The notes under the pieces were generated by a model, which made no database searches, was not told the origin of the DNA, and saw only the letters and a list, made by a program, of their open reading frames with translations. Shown here in pieces: positions 34,652-44,092 of a stretch of 64,000 nucleotides of DNA (the stretch's first letter is position 1; every line of letters starts with the position of its first letter). Where the stretch lies: contig CALGGO010000004.1 of NCBI GenBank assembly GCA_937916085.1, positions 1 to 64,000 on the forward strand. Direction: 5' to 3'. Made by a program: the position numbers and the translations under genes. This stretch comes from an uncultured Prevotellaceae bacterium (lineage in GTDB: Bacteria > Bacteroidota > Bacteroidia > Bacteroidales > Muribaculaceae).

Positions 34652-34983
34652 AATTATTCGTTTATCGTTATTAGTTTATTGAGGATCGAGGATCGAGGAT
34701 CGAGAATCGTTTTTCGTTTATCAGAAACAAGCGAACACCGCGGTGCGGCGCACTACACCAACACCACCTAGGATTGTCTTCTTGTTCTCTTGTTCTCTTG
34801 TTCTCTTGTCTTCTTGTTCTCTTGTCTTCTGTTCTCTTGTCTTCTTGTTCTCTTGTCTTCTTGTTCTCTTGTCTTCTTGTTCTCTTGTCTTCTGTTCTCT
34901 TGTTCTCTTGTCTTCTGTTCTCTAATCGTGCGAAGCGCTGTTCCTCTAAACTCTAACCTCTAATCTGCGCGAAGCGCAATCTC
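34652..34983 (-). repeat. composite spacer: core copy 3 (34724-34776), simple-sequence tract (34777-34922) and dyads
   Basis: Read on the minus strand from the stop codon of the 126-residue protein: GCGC-TTC-GCGC, AGATTAGAGGTTAGAG, GCGC-TTC-GCAC. An AACAAGAAGACAAGAG tract of about 146 bases follows, then the 53-bp core, ATAAACGAAAAACGATTC, three TCGATCC units, and AATAAACTAATAACGATAAA before the cyclophilin start. It is the longest of the three tract-plus-core composites. No gene seen. Confidence 0.85.
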
Positions 34984-35364
34984 CTAAATTCCTATAGGAT
35001 ATAGTCTCTTGTAGATGCGGCGGAAGTTGTCGTCGCTGGCGATGAGTGAGGCGGCGCGCTCCTTATAGTCGTTGCCCCATATCGAGGAGGCAAGCACTCC
35101 AAGATAGGCGCGCTCACGGTCGGCAACTATCGCCGCCTTTATCAGGCGGTCGATTTGTGGGGCAAACGTCTCTTTGTCAATGGCGTTAAGGTAGCGGGCT
35201 GTGCTTACCGCAAACTGCCCTGTCTTGTCCACTCTGATGATGTTATCTACCAGTTCGTCAACCTCTTGGGGGAAGTTAGCATTATTGATATTATTGGCGA
35301 TATACTCGTAGGTGAGCAAGCCATTATCATCCTTCTCAAGTCGTTTTTTCAATTCGTCGTCCAT
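34984..35364 (-). CDS. conserved-looking hypothetical protein
   Basis: A 126-residue, soluble, helix-rich protein that I do not recognise. It begins MDDELKKRLEKDDNGLLTYEYI and has no signal peptide, membrane segment or cysteine. The helical periodicity (VDELVDNIIRVDKTGQ, IDRLIKAAIVADRERAYL) would suit a small alpha-helical or HEAT-like fold. The start at 35364 was chosen because a -7 box TATATTTG (35393-35386) with a TTTG 18 bases ahead overlaps the longer TTG-initiated frame. It stands alone downstream of sprA, with the reverse order on the minus strand. Confidence 0.65.
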   Translation of the reverse strand: MDDELKKRLEKDDNGLLTYEYIANNINNANFPQEVDELVDNIIRVDKTGQFAVSTARYLNAIDKETFAPQIDRLIKAAIVADRERAYLGVLASSIWGNDYKERAASLIASDDNFRRIYKRLYPIGI

Positions 35365-35504
35365 ATTATAACAGTTTTCACAGCGCAAATATAAACAAAA
35401 TTTCTAAAATACAAAAATTTGATGCATTAGAAACTGAAAATGGACAGGTAAGACAGGTCGGACAGGCCAGACAAGTCGGACTGTTATCAGATTAATAAGT
35501 CTAA

Positions 35505-38500
35505 TTACTTCGTCAGTGAAACGTTAATCGAGATGCCGTAGTTGGTGTTGGTGGTTGGGTATGACGATGACGACACGAGTGGCGTGTTCACCTGATGGTC
35601 GAAGAAGGCACCAAGCGTGATGCGCTTGCTCATGACATAGTTTGCCGCGAAGTTGATGCCGAGGGTGCGTGTGCCACTAGTCGCCTGAGTGGTGTTCACG
35701 TCAATCTTGCGGATTAATGCGGTGTTGTTGTTGAGCTGCAGGTTGAAGTTGAGCGTGAGGTCGTTGTTCACGTTCTCCTGCTTCTTCTTCATTTTGAGCA
35801 CAGTGTTGAAGTTCGCAATCTTGTAGCTGGCGCCTATGACGAGAGATTTCTGAAGCGTCTCAACAAGTTGTAGCGATGAGATGTTGAGTGCCAGAGTGCG
35901 AGCGTCACGATACTCCACATTAAAGCTCAAGTCATTCTTGAGAGTGGCATTTACGCCAATCAATGGAGCAAATTTCTCGGTAATAGTCACCGACGAGATA
36001 TTATAAGGAGAATTAGGTATAGGACTGCCCGTGAGAGCATCCTGCGTAAAGCCTAAGCCCTCGCCTATCGAAACCCAATCGGTATAGCTCGAGAAGCTTC
36101 CCACCGAGTAGGTACACTGGTAAGCATGAGTAAGTGTGAAGTTCTTGAACACTTTCTTCATAGCGGGTATCTTTGATAGTCCGTCGTAGGTCACACGCCA
36201 GTTGGGTAAGATACTCTTAATGCCCGGGAAGGGGTTCAGGTCAACCTTCGCGGCATCTTTGCCAGAGTAAGCAGCAAGGAATGCAGGTATCATAACATCG
36301 CTACCGGCGGGATTGACAGAGCCACTCTCGGGATCGAACGGATTGCCAGCGAATGATGTGCCGCGCAAGAAACCACGTTCTGGATATGTGACACCCATAT
36401 ACTTTTGTTCGATTCGGCTTGCCACAATGGGGATGTTATTCAAGAACTTATTAAATGCCTCGCTATAGTATTCATTGTCGGCAGTGACACCACGCAGGGC
36501 GGTAGCTATTGCGACATGAGTCTTGGTATAGGAGCCCGAATAAAGCACGCCCACGTCATCATACATAAACTGAATCTGGTTGGTGCGGTTATCAGTGCGG
36601 TTTCCGGTGAGAGTAATCTTGAGGCCATTAATAGGCTCTATCACTGCCTCGGCGCTGAACTCCTGCGTCTTGGAGAATATCGCCGGTGAGGTCTGAGTAG
36701 AGTCACCAAGAAGCCATCCGCGTCTCTTTGCCTTATCAATATAGCTTTCTCCCACGAAACCGAAGGCAAAGTCAAGACCCGGAGCCATAACATCATAATG
36801 GGTGTTCTGACCGAAAATGTCGCCCACGTTAGGCACAAACTGAGGTATCGACAACGACTGGGTTTGACGCCATTTCACGTTCACACTCTTTACACTTATC
36901 AGCAAGCGTGTGAGATACTGCGCAAATTCGGTGCCGAAGTTCTTCTTGTCGCTGCCTATCACCTCGGTGACTGTCACCTTGATGCTTGTAGAGTCGCGGT
37001 TTAAGATTTCAATGTTGTTGTTATCTTTAACATTGTACTTCACGGGATAGCGCTTGCCATCGATAGTGGTGGCTGTCACCCTCACCTTCTTCACGTTCAT
37101 GTTGTGCTTGACGGTGGTGGTGGTGTCGGCGTTAAGCTGGAAGGTGCGGTCAAATTTCTTTGCCTTCTTCTTATCGTTCTTCTTGTCTTTATTGTCACGA
37201 CCGCTACCCGATGATGAGAAACGTTTCTGCACATCTTTCACGTAAGGCAGCTTGCCATATAATGTCTCGAGGTTGAGACGGGTGTCGATGTTCAGCGACG
37301 ACTGATTGGCGATGTTGTTACCCGACACGATACCGGCAATCTCAGTACCACGATCCCAACGGTAAGTAGCGTTATAAGTGGCATTGGCGGTGATGAAGCT
37401 CAAGATTGGTATTGCGCTGAAAGGTGCCTTGTAAGATGCCGTGAAGGTCTGATTATAGGCCCACGGAGTTCCCAAATCCTTAATGCTGCGCCACACGCTG
37501 TCGCGCCAGTCGCGGTATTCATCGGGGAACAGTTTCTTGTTCACCTGCCCCATCGGCTCAAGGATGTGAGCTGTCGTCTGGCTATTGAACGACATGTTGA
37601 TTGACTTAGTGAAATTCCACGTCAGGGCAAACTGCCTGTCCCACAAGAAGTTCTTGCTCACCGATACTGGCAGCACAATATCCACATCGGTCTCGTTGCG
37701 GGTTTGCTGCTCATAGTAATATCTTGAGATATTTGTGCTGAAAGCCAACGAAGTGGGCAACCAACGGAACTCCCATTCACGGAAGAACTTCATATTCTTG
37801 TTCTTCTGGTCAATGGCCTTTTCAAGTGGCTTGAACGGCTTAATGTAAGGAGTCCAAGCATATTGCATACTGCCTCGGTAGTCGTTGGTGTTTTCATACA
37901 CATAGTCGGGATTGGACTTGTGAGTCTTGTTGAACGAGTAGTTGAAAGTGAAGTTGGCTGGATCCCAAGGCATAGGGTTCTTGCTCTTTACATCAAATTT
38001 CAAGCCCGAAATCGAGAAGTTTTTGACCACTGTCTCGCTCACGGCGTAGGCTTTGATGGAGTCTTTCTGCTCCTCGGTGGCGCAGGCTTCGAGAGCGTCT
38101 TTGAGCAAGATGTCCTCGTCGAGAGGATTGTACTTAGGAGTGACCTTCTCGTTGCTATAGGAGAAATATACTGGTGCACGCAACTTCACCTTCTCGGGAA
38201 CGAAACGTCCCATATCGGCCTGTACCGCCACGTTATACTGGTCGTAGTTGTCGAGACGGCGGTTGTTCATGCTCTGATCTACCGAACCAAAGCCACTTGT
38301 CTCCTTGTGCCATCCCACATTCACAACACCTATATCACTAAGGTTAAGACTCATTGAGGCCTTTGCTGCCCAGCCTCCCTCACTGTCGAAGTCGGTAACT
38401 CTGAGCTCATCAACCCACACCACGAAGTCCTTGGTAGTACCTGCGGTGTTGTTTCTCACTCCAATAAGCATCACTCTCACCTTGCTCAACGAGGGATTAC

Positions 38501-41500
38501 CCATCACATACACATGGTTGCGAGGATTATTGGGGTCTTGCTCTTGATAACGCTGTGTATATGCCACATCGGGGTTTCCTGCCATCTTCTCGGCATTGCG
38601 GTTCTTCTTGGCTGCCGTGAGGATGTCCAAATCAAGGTCAAGCATGTTCTCGCTGGGCCATACGGCAAGACGGTCGGCACTGCTATTGTTGCTGTAATGA
38701 CCTGGAGGAGTCACCATCAGAGGTATTTCATACTCATAATAGTTGTTCTTGACGTCTGAACCCATACGCACGAAGAGTGAGACATCTCCATTCTTCAAGT
38801 TTGTAGCATCGTTAATGAACGCCTCGTTGTGGACAAACATCTGTAGGCGCTTATAGGTGCGGAGGTCAAGGTTAGTGTTGCGATATACGCCACGGGCGTC
38901 ACCTGCCTCAAGGCCTTCGACCTTCATCTGCATTGACTGCTCATTGAGCTGAGTAATCTGCGATTGTCCTGAGTCGATAATTCTTGACACGCCTGGAGGC
39001 AGCACGTAGTTCACTGGTTCGCGGCTGGCGTTCTCCTCAATATTTACAGTGTTTACATCAATACTTCCGTTGCCTGGCATATCGGCACGGCCATTGAGGT
39101 TATAGTCGTAGTTGCGCCACTCGCCTCTCACGAGCTCAAGAGAAGCAAAACGCAAGTGAGTGGTCTCTTTGAAGCCTGTCAAGAACATTCGCATGAAGCG
39201 TATCGACGAGAAGTCGTTGATGGCTCCAACCACCTTTTCATAACTCTTGATAGGAATGCAGAACTGATACCAGGTCACGTGTTGGTCCTCACCATTGCGT
39301 GTGCGCTGAACCGACTCCTGCTTGTCGATGATGAAGTTCTTGCCCACTTGGAGATCCTCAGGGCGTATCGACACCTTATACTGGAAATAGCGCTCATATT
39401 CATTAAGAGTGTTATCTTGGTTGATATCCTCCACGTCAGGCACACTGCGGGCACTCTGATACATGCCGTCGGCAGCGTCTTCTTGCGACAGGGAGTTGCC
39501 TTCGGTGCCGTTATAGTGCTTATATCGCTCAAGAATCGAGAGTTTCTGCTCGTCGTAGTCATATCCTCGATAGAAGTGGTAGTTGTCGCCGGCAGGGTCA
39601 TTGATGGGCGAGAACTGGTCGGTCTCCATCTGAGCTATTGTCTCGGCGGGCAACGTGGCGCGCAGTTTGTCAACATAAGCCTTGTAGGTGGGGTAAGTCT
39701 GCTCGTCGTTGGTGCTTAATCCGTTGAGACCCACGTCTTGCTTGATGCGCGAACCAGTAGCAGTCTCAAAGGCGTAGGTAAGTGACGATTTCGACGCCAC
39801 CCTACCCCAGTTAGTCTCTTTTACGGCTAAGCTATCGTTATCGGTATATGGAAGACCGTTCTCATAGCTCTTGAGACCATCTTTAAGGATATCTTCGCTA
39901 ATCTCACCTAAGTTTAGATAAAAGTCACCACCTTCGGTGTTGGGATTTGTCTCATCGAGGAATGGGTCTAAGAGCCAGAACTTAATGTATTCCACATTAT
40001 TTGTGACAAAGTCGGTGTTCTCAATCTTTCGCATGATACCACCCCAACGATTCTCGGGATTAAGAAGATTGCCTTCTGAATCAATATTCTCGGCGTCGAG
40101 GTTGTAGGGACCACGCTCTTTGGGATAGTAAGAGAGGTTCAAGGTCTGAATGGTCGATGACTCGCCATAGTTCAGCTCACGACCTGGGAACACCTCGGTG
40201 TAAGGAATTTCACGAACGTAAGGATTTGACAACTGGTCGAGGTCGTTCTTGATATAACCTGGCACAAACGACGAGTTGCGCTGAGTGAACAAGCGGTCGA
40301 TATAATACCATGAGAGCAACGAACGGTTCTTGCCGTAAGCCACATCGTTGGAGAGTGCCGCTTCGGGGAACAGAGCGTCGTTGGCGTTATCGTAGGGCGT
40401 TGACGCCAGGAACCACGAGTAAGGTGAACGCAAATCCACGCCAGTCTGCGTCGATTCAAAGTCGTCGATGTAGGAGCTGCCGGCATTAGAGCCTGTTCTG
40501 GACTGGTGTGGCAATAGCTGAGCAAATTCACCGTTAAAGTTCACTTGCGATGGTGCGGTGGCATTCACCGTTGGAATCTTGTTCAACAGGTTGGTGAGCC
40601 ACATGAAGTTTGACTTATATGAAATGCGCGCACCCCAAATGGTGTTGTTCACTATCTCGTTTCCGATAGCGACTTTCTCAACAATGTTTCGCTCGCCATA
40701 ATGCATCAACGTACCGCCAACATGGAAATTATCGTTAAAAGCATAGTCAAGATCCAGTCCCAGCAATGTCTTGCGCTGCTGGCTGAAAGTAGATTGATTC
40801 TCAAGCGAGACGCTGATGTTGGTGCCGGCATCAATGATGCTCTGATTGGTAATGGTCACCGTTCCCATTGTGTAGTCAACGGTGTAGTCGCTGTTCTCGG
40901 TAAGTACCACGCCACCAGCAGTCACAACTACCGAACCGCGTGGCACGTTGGTGGCATTGAGGCTGATGGTGTTCTTGTTAGTGGATTGATACTCGCCGTC
41001 GAGGACAAACTTGTTCTTGTCCTGCACCTGCTGAGCATCGGTGAGCTGCATGGTGTAAAGCTCTTGATACACATATTTATCGGCTATGGCATCATTGCCA
41101 ATCATCTTGCGCAGATGCGAGCCAAAAGGCTCCACAACGGGGAAGATGACCTTGCCGCCCGATGTGGTGATGGTGTAACCGTCAATAAAGTCGAAACGGC
41201 CATCGGGATTAAAGTTATTGTTGGCATCCAAACGGTCGAGGTTCATCACGCGCAGCAGTGGTGTCCCTGAGATATTGCCATCGTTGATATAGGGCAACTC
41301 GATACCTGTGGTGTCATTCAGATACTTGATATTGAGCTTGAAGTTTGCACTCTGCACTTGATAAGCTCCCAGCGAATAGATATTTTTCATCATCAGGTCC
41401 CACATAGGCACCTGAGTGTTGATGGTAGTAGATTTGAGCATCTTCACATAGAGCGACTGCTCGGTAGAGGCGACATCGTTGGCAAACTCACCCACCTGAT

Positions 41501-42977
41501 AGGTCTTGCCCATGTAGGTGTATTGATAAGCCACAGCAAGCACCTCGTCGCTGGCCAACGCAGTGCTTAACGAGATATATCCCAAAGAGGAATTGAGCTT
41601 ATATTCGCTCGCTGACAAAAGTCGCGCACTCTCTATCTTCTCGTAGTCTTTGCCGCCTTCAAAGTCATAGGCCGCCAATGGAGCAAGCACATTTGACGCC
41701 TGACTGATGAATCGTGCGTCGGGGTAATTGGTCTTGATTTCGTCAAGCAGGGTGTTGCTTGTGTTGGTGGGGTTAGCGGAGCCTGACGGTTGCCAGTGAC
41801 TGTTGCCTATGTGCTGGCTCTCGCCCACGTCCATAAACGCCATGATGTTGCGCGACTCGTTGAAGTTGCCACGCTTGTTGGTGACCCACACCTCGATGCG
41901 GGTGATATTGATGCCACTTGAAACTAGAGGAAGCTTTGAGGTCCAGGTGTCGTAGTTGTCACGGAAGAAATGTGACAAGAAGAAGTGACGATTCTGGTCA
42001 TACTTGTCGGCGGTAATATAGAAATCGGTGGTTTGAGCGCCGCCACGGGTGTTCACCGTCTGAGACTCGGAGTTCTGCTGTGAGACAAGCGCAGTTGCGG
42101 TAAGACGTCCGAACTGCAACTTGGTCTTTATGCCAAATAGCGCCGAACCGCCCCTTATAAGCTGTGAGCCAGTGGTCATGCTCACATTACCAGCTTCTAT
42201 GTTCTTGATTATCTCATCCTCTTTGCCTTCGTAGGCAAGTTTGAGGTTTTTGTTGTCAAATTCAAATGTTGCATCGGTGTTGTAGGTCATGTTGAACTTC
42301 ATCTTGTCACCTACCGATGCCTGCACAGTGGCTTGTATCTTCTGGTCAAAGTCGAAATAGGTCTTGCGCTTGGCGTTCATCGACAACGCAGGGTTGTCGG
42401 TCTTGTTGGTTTTAATACCCATCTTGATTTGCACCGAGCCCTGAGTCTTCAACTGCACACCGCCAGGACCAAAGACCTTCTCGAGCGGTCCCAATCCAAA
42501 CTGCATATCCAGGAAGTTGAAGGGGTTCTTTGCCTTCTCCTCGGCAGTTTCGGCGTTCTTCTGCCTGTAATACTGCATCATCGACTCTCTAAGAGTCAGG
42601 TTGTTATACTCATCGGCGGTGAGAATGAATGGAGTGATGATGTCGAAGTCGCCAACTTTAGTGTGGATAATGTAACAGCCAGTCTCGTAATCATATTCGG
42701 CCTCTGTGACGATGTTGCTAGGGTCTTTAAGGTCAGCAGCATATTCTCTGCTCCTCAGGTCGTCGTAATTGCCTGGCACTGTAGGGTGTACGCCATAGCG
42801 CATCTTGGTATTGCCCTTCTGGTCATAATCATTGTTGTCAAGGATAGGAGGCGGTGGTGGTAAAGTGGACTGTTTATATTGCGCATGAGCAAGACCACTA
42901 CCCATAGCATAAACCATTATGCTAAGGAGCAGTGTCATCAATGTTTTGCGACTATTTCCTATATTTCTAAAAAACAT
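35505..42977 (-). CDS. sprA: SprA/Sov, type IX secretion translocon
   Basis: The giant outer-membrane barrel through which type IX cargo leaves the cell in Bacteroidetes. The protein is about 2,490 residues with a signal peptide (LMTLLLSIMVYAMGSGLAHA) and two SprA N-terminal-type regions, near residue 60-250 and again near 1030-1500. A long series of amphipathic beta strands runs to the C-terminus, which ends GISINVSLTK. Phrases such as NPFNFLDMQFGLGPLEKVFG and GSSYIDDFESTQTGVDLRSP are characteristic. The first codon of the longest frame is TTG; the ATG at 42977 is a better start. ruvA lies directly upstream, an adjacency known in the phylum. No other Por genes are in the window. Confidence 0.95.
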   Translation of the reverse strand: MFFRNIGNSRKTLMTLLLSIMVYAMGSGLAHAQYKQSTLPPPPPILDNNDYDQKGNTKMRYGVHPTVPGNYDDLRSREYAADLKDPSNIVTEAEYDYETGCYIIHTKVGDFDIITPFILTADEYNNLTLRESMMQYYRQKNAETAEEKAKNPFNFLDMQFGLGPLEKVFGPGGVQLKTQGSVQIKMGIKTNKTDNPALSMNAKRKTYFDFDQKIQATVQASVGDKMKFNMTYNTDATFEFDNKNLKLAYEGKEDEIIKNIEAGNVSMTTGSQLIRGGSALFGIKTKLQFGRLTATALVSQQNSESQTVNTRGGAQTTDFYITADKYDQNRHFFLSHFFRDNYDTWTSKLPLVSSGINITRIEVWVTNKRGNFNESRNIMAFMDVGESQHIGNSHWQPSGSANPTNTSNTLLDEIKTNYPDARFISQASNVLAPLAAYDFEGGKDYEKIESARLLSASEYKLNSSLGYISLSTALASDEVLAVAYQYTYMGKTYQVGEFANDVASTEQSLYVKMLKSTTINTQVPMWDLMMKNIYSLGAYQVQSANFKLNIKYLNDTTGIELPYINDGNISGTPLLRVMNLDRLDANNNFNPDGRFDFIDGYTITTSGGKVIFPVVEPFGSHLRKMIGNDAIADKYVYQELYTMQLTDAQQVQDKNKFVLDGEYQSTNKNTISLNATNVPRGSVVVTAGGVVLTENSDYTVDYTMGTVTITNQSIIDAGTNISVSLENQSTFSQQRKTLLGLDLDYAFNDNFHVGGTLMHYGERNIVEKVAIGNEIVNNTIWGARISYKSNFMWLTNLLNKIPTVNATAPSQVNFNGEFAQLLPHQSRTGSNAGSSYIDDFESTQTGVDLRSPYSWFLASTPYDNANDALFPEAALSNDVAYGKNRSLLSWYYIDRLFTQRNSSFVPGYIKNDLDQLSNPYVREIPYTEVFPGRELNYGESSTIQTLNLSYYPKERGPYNLDAENIDSEGNLLNPENRWGGIMRKIENTDFVTNNVEYIKFWLLDPFLDETNPNTEGGDFYLNLGEISEDILKDGLKSYENGLPYTDNDSLAVKETNWGRVASKSSLTYAFETATGSRIKQDVGLNGLSTNDEQTYPTYKAYVDKLRATLPAETIAQMETDQFSPINDPAGDNYHFYRGYDYDEQKLSILERYKHYNGTEGNSLSQEDAADGMYQSARSVPDVEDINQDNTLNEYERYFQYKVSIRPEDLQVGKNFIIDKQESVQRTRNGEDQHVTWYQFCIPIKSYEKVVGAINDFSSIRFMRMFLTGFKETTHLRFASLELVRGEWRNYDYNLNGRADMPGNGSIDVNTVNIEENASREPVNYVLPPGVSRIIDSGQSQITQLNEQSMQMKVEGLEAGDARGVYRNTNLDLRTYKRLQMFVHNEAFINDATNLKNGDVSLFVRMGSDVKNNYYEYEIPLMVTPPGHYSNNSSADRLAVWPSENMLDLDLDILTAAKKNRNAEKMAGNPDVAYTQRYQEQDPNNPRNHVYVMGNPSLSKVRVMLIGVRNNTAGTTKDFVVWVDELRVTDFDSEGGWAAKASMSLNLSDIGVVNVGWHKETSGFGSVDQSMNNRRLDNYDQYNVAVQADMGRFVPEKVKLRAPVYFSYSNEKVTPKYNPLDEDILLKDALEACATEEQKDSIKAYAVSETVVKNFSISGLKFDVKSKNPMPWDPANFTFNYSFNKTHKSNPDYVYENTNDYRGSMQYAWTPYIKPFKPLEKAIDQKNKNMKFFREWEFRWLPTSLAFSTNISRYYYEQQTRNETDVDIVLPVSVSKNFLWDRQFALTWNFTKSINMSFNSQTTAHILEPMGQVNKKLFPDEYRDWRDSVWRSIKDLGTPWAYNQTFTASYKAPFSAIPILSFITANATYNATYRWDRGTEIAGIVSGNNIANQSSLNIDTRLNLETLYGKLPYVKDVQKRFSSSGSGRDNKDKKNDKKKAKKFDRTFQLNADTTTTVKHNMNVKKVRVTATTIDGKRYPVKYNVKDNNNIEILNRDSTSIKVTVTEVIGSDKKNFGTEFAQYLTRLLISVKSVNVKWRQTQSLSIPQFVPNVGDIFGQNTHYDVMAPGLDFAFGFVGESYIDKAKRRGWLLGDSTQTSPAIFSKTQEFSAEAVIEPINGLKITLTGNRTDNRTNQIQFMYDDVGVLYSGSYTKTHVAIATALRGVTADNEYYSEAFNKFLNNIPIVASRIEQKYMGVTYPERGFLRGTSFAGNPFDPESGSVNPAGSDVMIPAFLAAYSGKDAAKVDLNPFPGIKSILPNWRVTYDGLSKIPAMKKVFKNFTLTHAYQCTYSVGSFSSYTDWVSIGEGLGFTQDALTGSPIPNSPYNISSVTITEKFAPLIGVNATLKNDLSFNVEYRDARTLALNISSLQLVETLQKSLVIGASYKIANFNTVLKMKKKQENVNNDLTLNFNLQLNNNTALIRKIDVNTTQATSGTRTLGINFAANYVMSKRITLGAFFDHQVNTPLVSSSSYPTTNTNYGISINVSLTK

Positions 42978-42980
42978 CAA

Positions 42981-43140
42981 CTTAGTCTTTAGTGTTTTTC
43001 GTTCAGAGTTTATTCGTTTATCGGAGATCGGGGATCGTTGGTACTTGGTACTTTGTCCTTAGTACTTTGTCCTTAGTACTCCAACCTGCGCGAAGCGCTC
43101 TGAACTATGAACTATAAACTTCAAGCGCAGCTTGAAATTA
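42981..43140 (-). repeat. ruvA-sprA spacer with full word grammar
   Basis: Read on the minus strand from the ruvA stop codon: the palindrome TTCAAGC-TGC-GCTTGAA (43135-43119), GTTTATAGTTCATAGTTCAG, GCGC-TTC-GCGC. Two TACTAAGGACAAAG units and ACCAAGTACCAA follow, then CGATCCCCGATCTCCGATAA, ACGAATAAACTC and the sprA start region. No promoter was identified, so sprA may be cotranscribed with ruvA. Confidence 0.8.
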
Positions 43141-43731
43141 TCACATCATCTTCAAGGCTTTCTTAATGGCATCCTCCACTGTGATTGATGGTTCTTCCTT
43201 AAGAAGTTTGCGCAAAGCCTTCTGAGACATCTGTTGCGTGAAGCCAAGCATCACCAGTGCCGACAAAGCCTCGTCATAGACGGCACTCATAGCGTTGCTA
43301 TTATCTAATAACGTATCTGATGCCGTTTTTATTTTATCCTTGAGGTCAACTAATATCCTTTGCGCCGTCTTAGCGCCTATTCCTTTCACCGATTTCAGCA
43401 TTCCCACGTTACCGCTGGCTATGCATTGCTCGAGGTCGGCTGGCGACAGAGACGACAGAATCATGCGGGCGGTGTTGGGGCCTACGCCACTCACGCTGAT
43501 TAGCATCAGGAACAACTCCCGCTCATGCTTAGTCGCAAAGCCATAAAGCACATGGGCGTCCTCTCTAATTGCCTCATAGACAAATAGCTTCACCGAGCCT
43601 TCTTTAGCTTTTTTAGCAACATCATTGTAGCTGTTGAGGGAGATATTAATCATATATCCCAAGCCATTGTTATCAACAACAGCAAAGGCTGGATTCAGCT
43701 CTGTAACACTTCCACTAATGTAATCGTACAT
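43141..43731 (-). CDS. ruvA: Holliday junction DNA helicase subunit RuvA
   Basis: RuvA binds four-way junctions and loads the RuvB motor for branch migration. The 196-residue protein has the three expected domains. These are the OB-fold (1-63, MYDYISGSVTELNPAFAVVD and GLGYMINISLNSY), the double helix-hairpin-helix domain (65-140, FLMLISVSGVGPNTARMILSS and LKSVKGIGAKTAQRILVDLKDK), and the RuvB-binding C-terminal domain (150-196, EALSALVMLGFTQQMSQKAL). Length is normal. Confidence 0.96.
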   Translation of the reverse strand: MYDYISGSVTELNPAFAVVDNNGLGYMINISLNSYNDVAKKAKEGSVKLFVYEAIREDAHVLYGFATKHERELFLMLISVSGVGPNTARMILSSLSPADLEQCIASGNVGMLKSVKGIGAKTAQRILVDLKDKIKTASDTLLDNSNAMSAVYDEALSALVMLGFTQQMSQKALRKLLKEEPSITVEDAIKKALKMM

Positions 43732-44092
43732 AATTTTAAAATCTTTTTTAATAAATTATAAACGAAAAAAGAGGAGTTTTTTATATAATGAACACAAAAA
43801 ACATTTATCAAAACATTTTATCACAAGTACAATTATATTTTTGTAATCATTTGATATTATATGATTTATACACACAATAATAAATTATTACTTTAAGTTT
43901 GTTGTTTTTTAAACAACTCACTATAATATACTACTTTTTCATTATAATTACTTAATACTTGCTATTGCTCACAATCACTAAAAGCAGTAATTTTGCAAAA
44001 AATTATACTGACAAACCGAGCTGAGGAAATTGTATCAAACACTAGTATTGCCTTGTTTGCTTGTTCCTCGTTAGCTTGTAAGCTTAAATAAT
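43732..44092 (+). promoter_or_regulatory. AT-rich divergent spacer with the feoB promoter (43965-43996)
   Basis: Most of this 361-base gap is very AT-rich and holds no recognisable gene. TTG at 43965-43967 and TAATTTTG at 43989-43996, 21 bases apart, form a promoter for feoB with a leader of about 90 bases. Between the promoter and the start codon lie the words ATTGCCTTGTTTGCTTG and TCGTTAGCTTGTAAGC, the usual 5'-side string. I saw no clear Fur-type operator. Confidence 0.6.

Noticed and set aside
43732..44092. tRNA, small RNA or riboswitch in the ruvA-feoB gap
   Set aside because: No cloverleaf or conserved riboswitch fold could be drawn; the stretch is AT-rich with one promoter.
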